The position numbers and the translations under genes were made by a program. 6,818 bases of DNA. Source: Dehalococcoidia bacterium (GTDB lineage: Bacteria > Chloroflexota > Dehalococcoidia > Plut-88900). Under the pieces are notes generated by a model. It had not been told where the DNA came from. It worked only from the letters and a program-made list of their open reading frames with translations, and searched no databases. Position 1 is the first letter of the stretch. Each line of letters begins with the position of its first letter. Location: positions 1-6,818 of the forward strand of contig JAAXHX010000137.1 in the NCBI GenBank assembly GCA_012270635.1, in the 5' to 3' direction. Shown in pieces: positions 6,093-6,818 of the stretch.

Positions 6093-6183
6093 TCATTCCC
6101 ATGCCCCGACACGGGAATCCATCCCCGAGGCCGGGCCGCTCACCCTGAGGCCCTCGAAGGGTCGAGCGGGGGGCGGCCCGCCA
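6091..6183. repeat. Two-hairpin dispersed repeat, copy 2
   Basis: This second copy is 93 bp long and in the same orientation. Hairpin A (6095-6118) pairs ATTCCCATG with CACGGGAAT (one A-C mismatch) around the same CCCCGA loop. Hairpin B (6137-6168) is identical to copy 1. Here an outer GGGCCG (6133-6138) can also pair with CGGCCC (6174-6179), extending the structure. It lies about 40 bp past the methyltransferase stop codon. Confidence 0.8.
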
Positions 6184-6225
6184 CTGCCAATCCGTCTGGC
6201 CCCCCTGAGCCGCTCCCCCAAAGCC

Positions 6226-6818
6226 CTAATTCAACCTTCCCTGCTCCGCTTGCTCCCCGACCCTGGGCGCTGCCTTATACCCCGACGGCTGATTGGGCAT
6301 CTCAAAACCATTCCCTTCCAAAAGCTCACCCGCCGTCCGAATCTGTATCTTCGGATAGTCCCTCTGCCACAACTCCGAGTGATAGAACCCCGCGCTCACC
6401 GCCTCCCGTTCCATCTCACGCGTCGGCTCTTCCAGGGTGATGAAAAGGCCAAGGGCCGCCTTTTCCCGCTCCATCGTCCCCTTCAGGTCCCGGATGTGCG
6501 GCGACGACACCTTCCCGCTCTTCACCTGGACTATCGCTTTCTCCATTGTCCGCCTCTTGCCTTCCACGAAGTGCACCACCCCGTCTATCCCCCGGTCGGC
6601 CCCCTTCTTCTGGTCGCCCCTCGGCAGCGCCTCCACCAGCGACATCGCCCAGTACTGGAACTGGTGTCTGTCCTGCTCCGCCAACGCCCGAGCGCTCCCC
6701 ACGTCCACCGGCTCGCCCACCACCTCGTAGTCCTGGCCGGGGAGCAGCCCGTGCCCCGTCTTCAACCGGTTCTTCATCAACGCCACGGCCAGGTGCGTTA
6801 TGTCTATCCCAATCCATT
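6226..6818 (-). CDS. Site-specific DNA methyltransferase with C-terminal PD-(D/E)XK nuclease-like domain (partial, N-terminus outside window)
   Basis: The frame stays open to the window edge, giving 196 visible residues, and begins WIGIDITHLAVALMKNRL. In beta-class N6-adenine/N4-cytosine methyltransferases this segment directly follows the SAM-binding motif (DPFxGxGTT, then about 20 residues), so the catalytic core lies beyond the window. After a linker containing QFQYWAMSLVEA comes KKGADRGIDG (visible residues about 70-79) and then AIVQVKSGKV (about 94-103). The Asp followed by Q-x-K fits an Mrr/PD-(D/E)XK nuclease core. REKAALGLFITLEEPTREM and YPKIQIRTAGELLEG complete a C-terminal domain known from long methyltransferase-nuclease fusions in Chloroflexota and other bacteria. 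The in-frame GTG at 6786 is not the real start because coding continues upstream. The protein may be a single-chain restriction-modification or methylation-dependent defence enzyme. No separate nuclease or specificity subunit follows it. The TAG stop at 6226-6228 is 215 bp before the VOC gene. Confidence 0.88.
   Translation of the reverse strand, partial: WIGIDITHLAVALMKNRLKTGHGLLPGQDYEVVGEPVDVGSARALAEQDRHQFQYWAMSLVEALPRGDQKKGADRGIDGVVHFVEGKRRTMEKAIVQVKSGKVSSPHIRDLKGTMEREKAALGLFITLEEPTREMEREAVSAGFYHSELWQRDYPKIQIRTAGELLEGNGFEMPNQPSGYKAAPRVGEQAEQGRLN

Noticed and set aside
5201..6148. Plus-strand frame spanning the intergenic region, the VOC gene and both repeat copies
   Set aside because: It runs through a C-rich tract and the repeats, gives Pro/His/Ser-rich sequence without motifs, and overlaps a clear VOC gene on the other strand.
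5443..6183. CRISPR array or composite transposon
   Set aside because: There are only two repeats, about 650 bp apart, with a gene between them. There are no regular spacers, no cas gene, no transposase and no clear terminal inverted repeats around the pair.

Overview
All recognisable genes in this window read on the minus strand, so transcription runs from high to low coordinates. The DNA is GC-rich, and six protein genes fill almost all of it. In transcription order they are: the C-terminal end of a DNA methyltransferase fused to a PD-(D/E)XK nuclease-like domain (6818 to 6226, N-terminus outside the window); a small vicinal-oxygen-chelate (VOC) protein (6010 to 5537); an amidohydrolase-2 family TIM-barrel protein, called AH-B here (5233 to 4067); a GcvT-fold, DmdA-like tetrahydrofolate-dependent methyltransferase or demethylase (4007 to 2778); a second amidohydrolase-2 paralogue, AH-A (2690 to 1545); and a thiamine-diphosphate (ThDP) enzyme of the acetolactate-synthase superfamily (1484 to beyond position 1, C-terminus outside the window).

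The last four genes are separated by only 59, 87 and 60 bp, and each has a good Shine-Dalgarno sequence. They look like one operon. A candidate sigma70-like promoter lies about 100 bp upstream of AH-B, next to a G-run-rich purine tract. The gene set (one-carbon demethylase, two metal-dependent hydrolase/decarboxylase-type barrels, and a ThDP C-C lyase/ligase/decarboxylase) resembles a catabolic module. It could remove O-, S- or N-methyl groups to folate and then decarboxylate or cleave the carbon skeleton. The substrate cannot be read from the sequence. Methoxylated aromatics and DMSP-like compounds are both conceivable.

The two longer intergenic regions, on either side of the VOC gene, each carry one copy of a roughly 92-bp two-hairpin repeat in the same orientation. 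The second hairpin lies in a block that is identical over 36 bp. The first hairpin keeps its loop while its stem arms have changed together. This looks like a dispersed REP/MITE-like element and makes the VOC gene a cassette between direct repeats.

The organism is probably an uncultivated, GC-rich, perhaps marine bacterium. Multiple amidohydrolase-2 paralogues, DmdA-like GcvT proteins and the methyltransferase-nuclease fusion together recall Chloroflexota (SAR202/Dehalococcoidia-like) genomes. That assignment is inference from gene content only. No rRNA, tRNA, CRISPR array, transposase or clear rho-independent terminator was seen.
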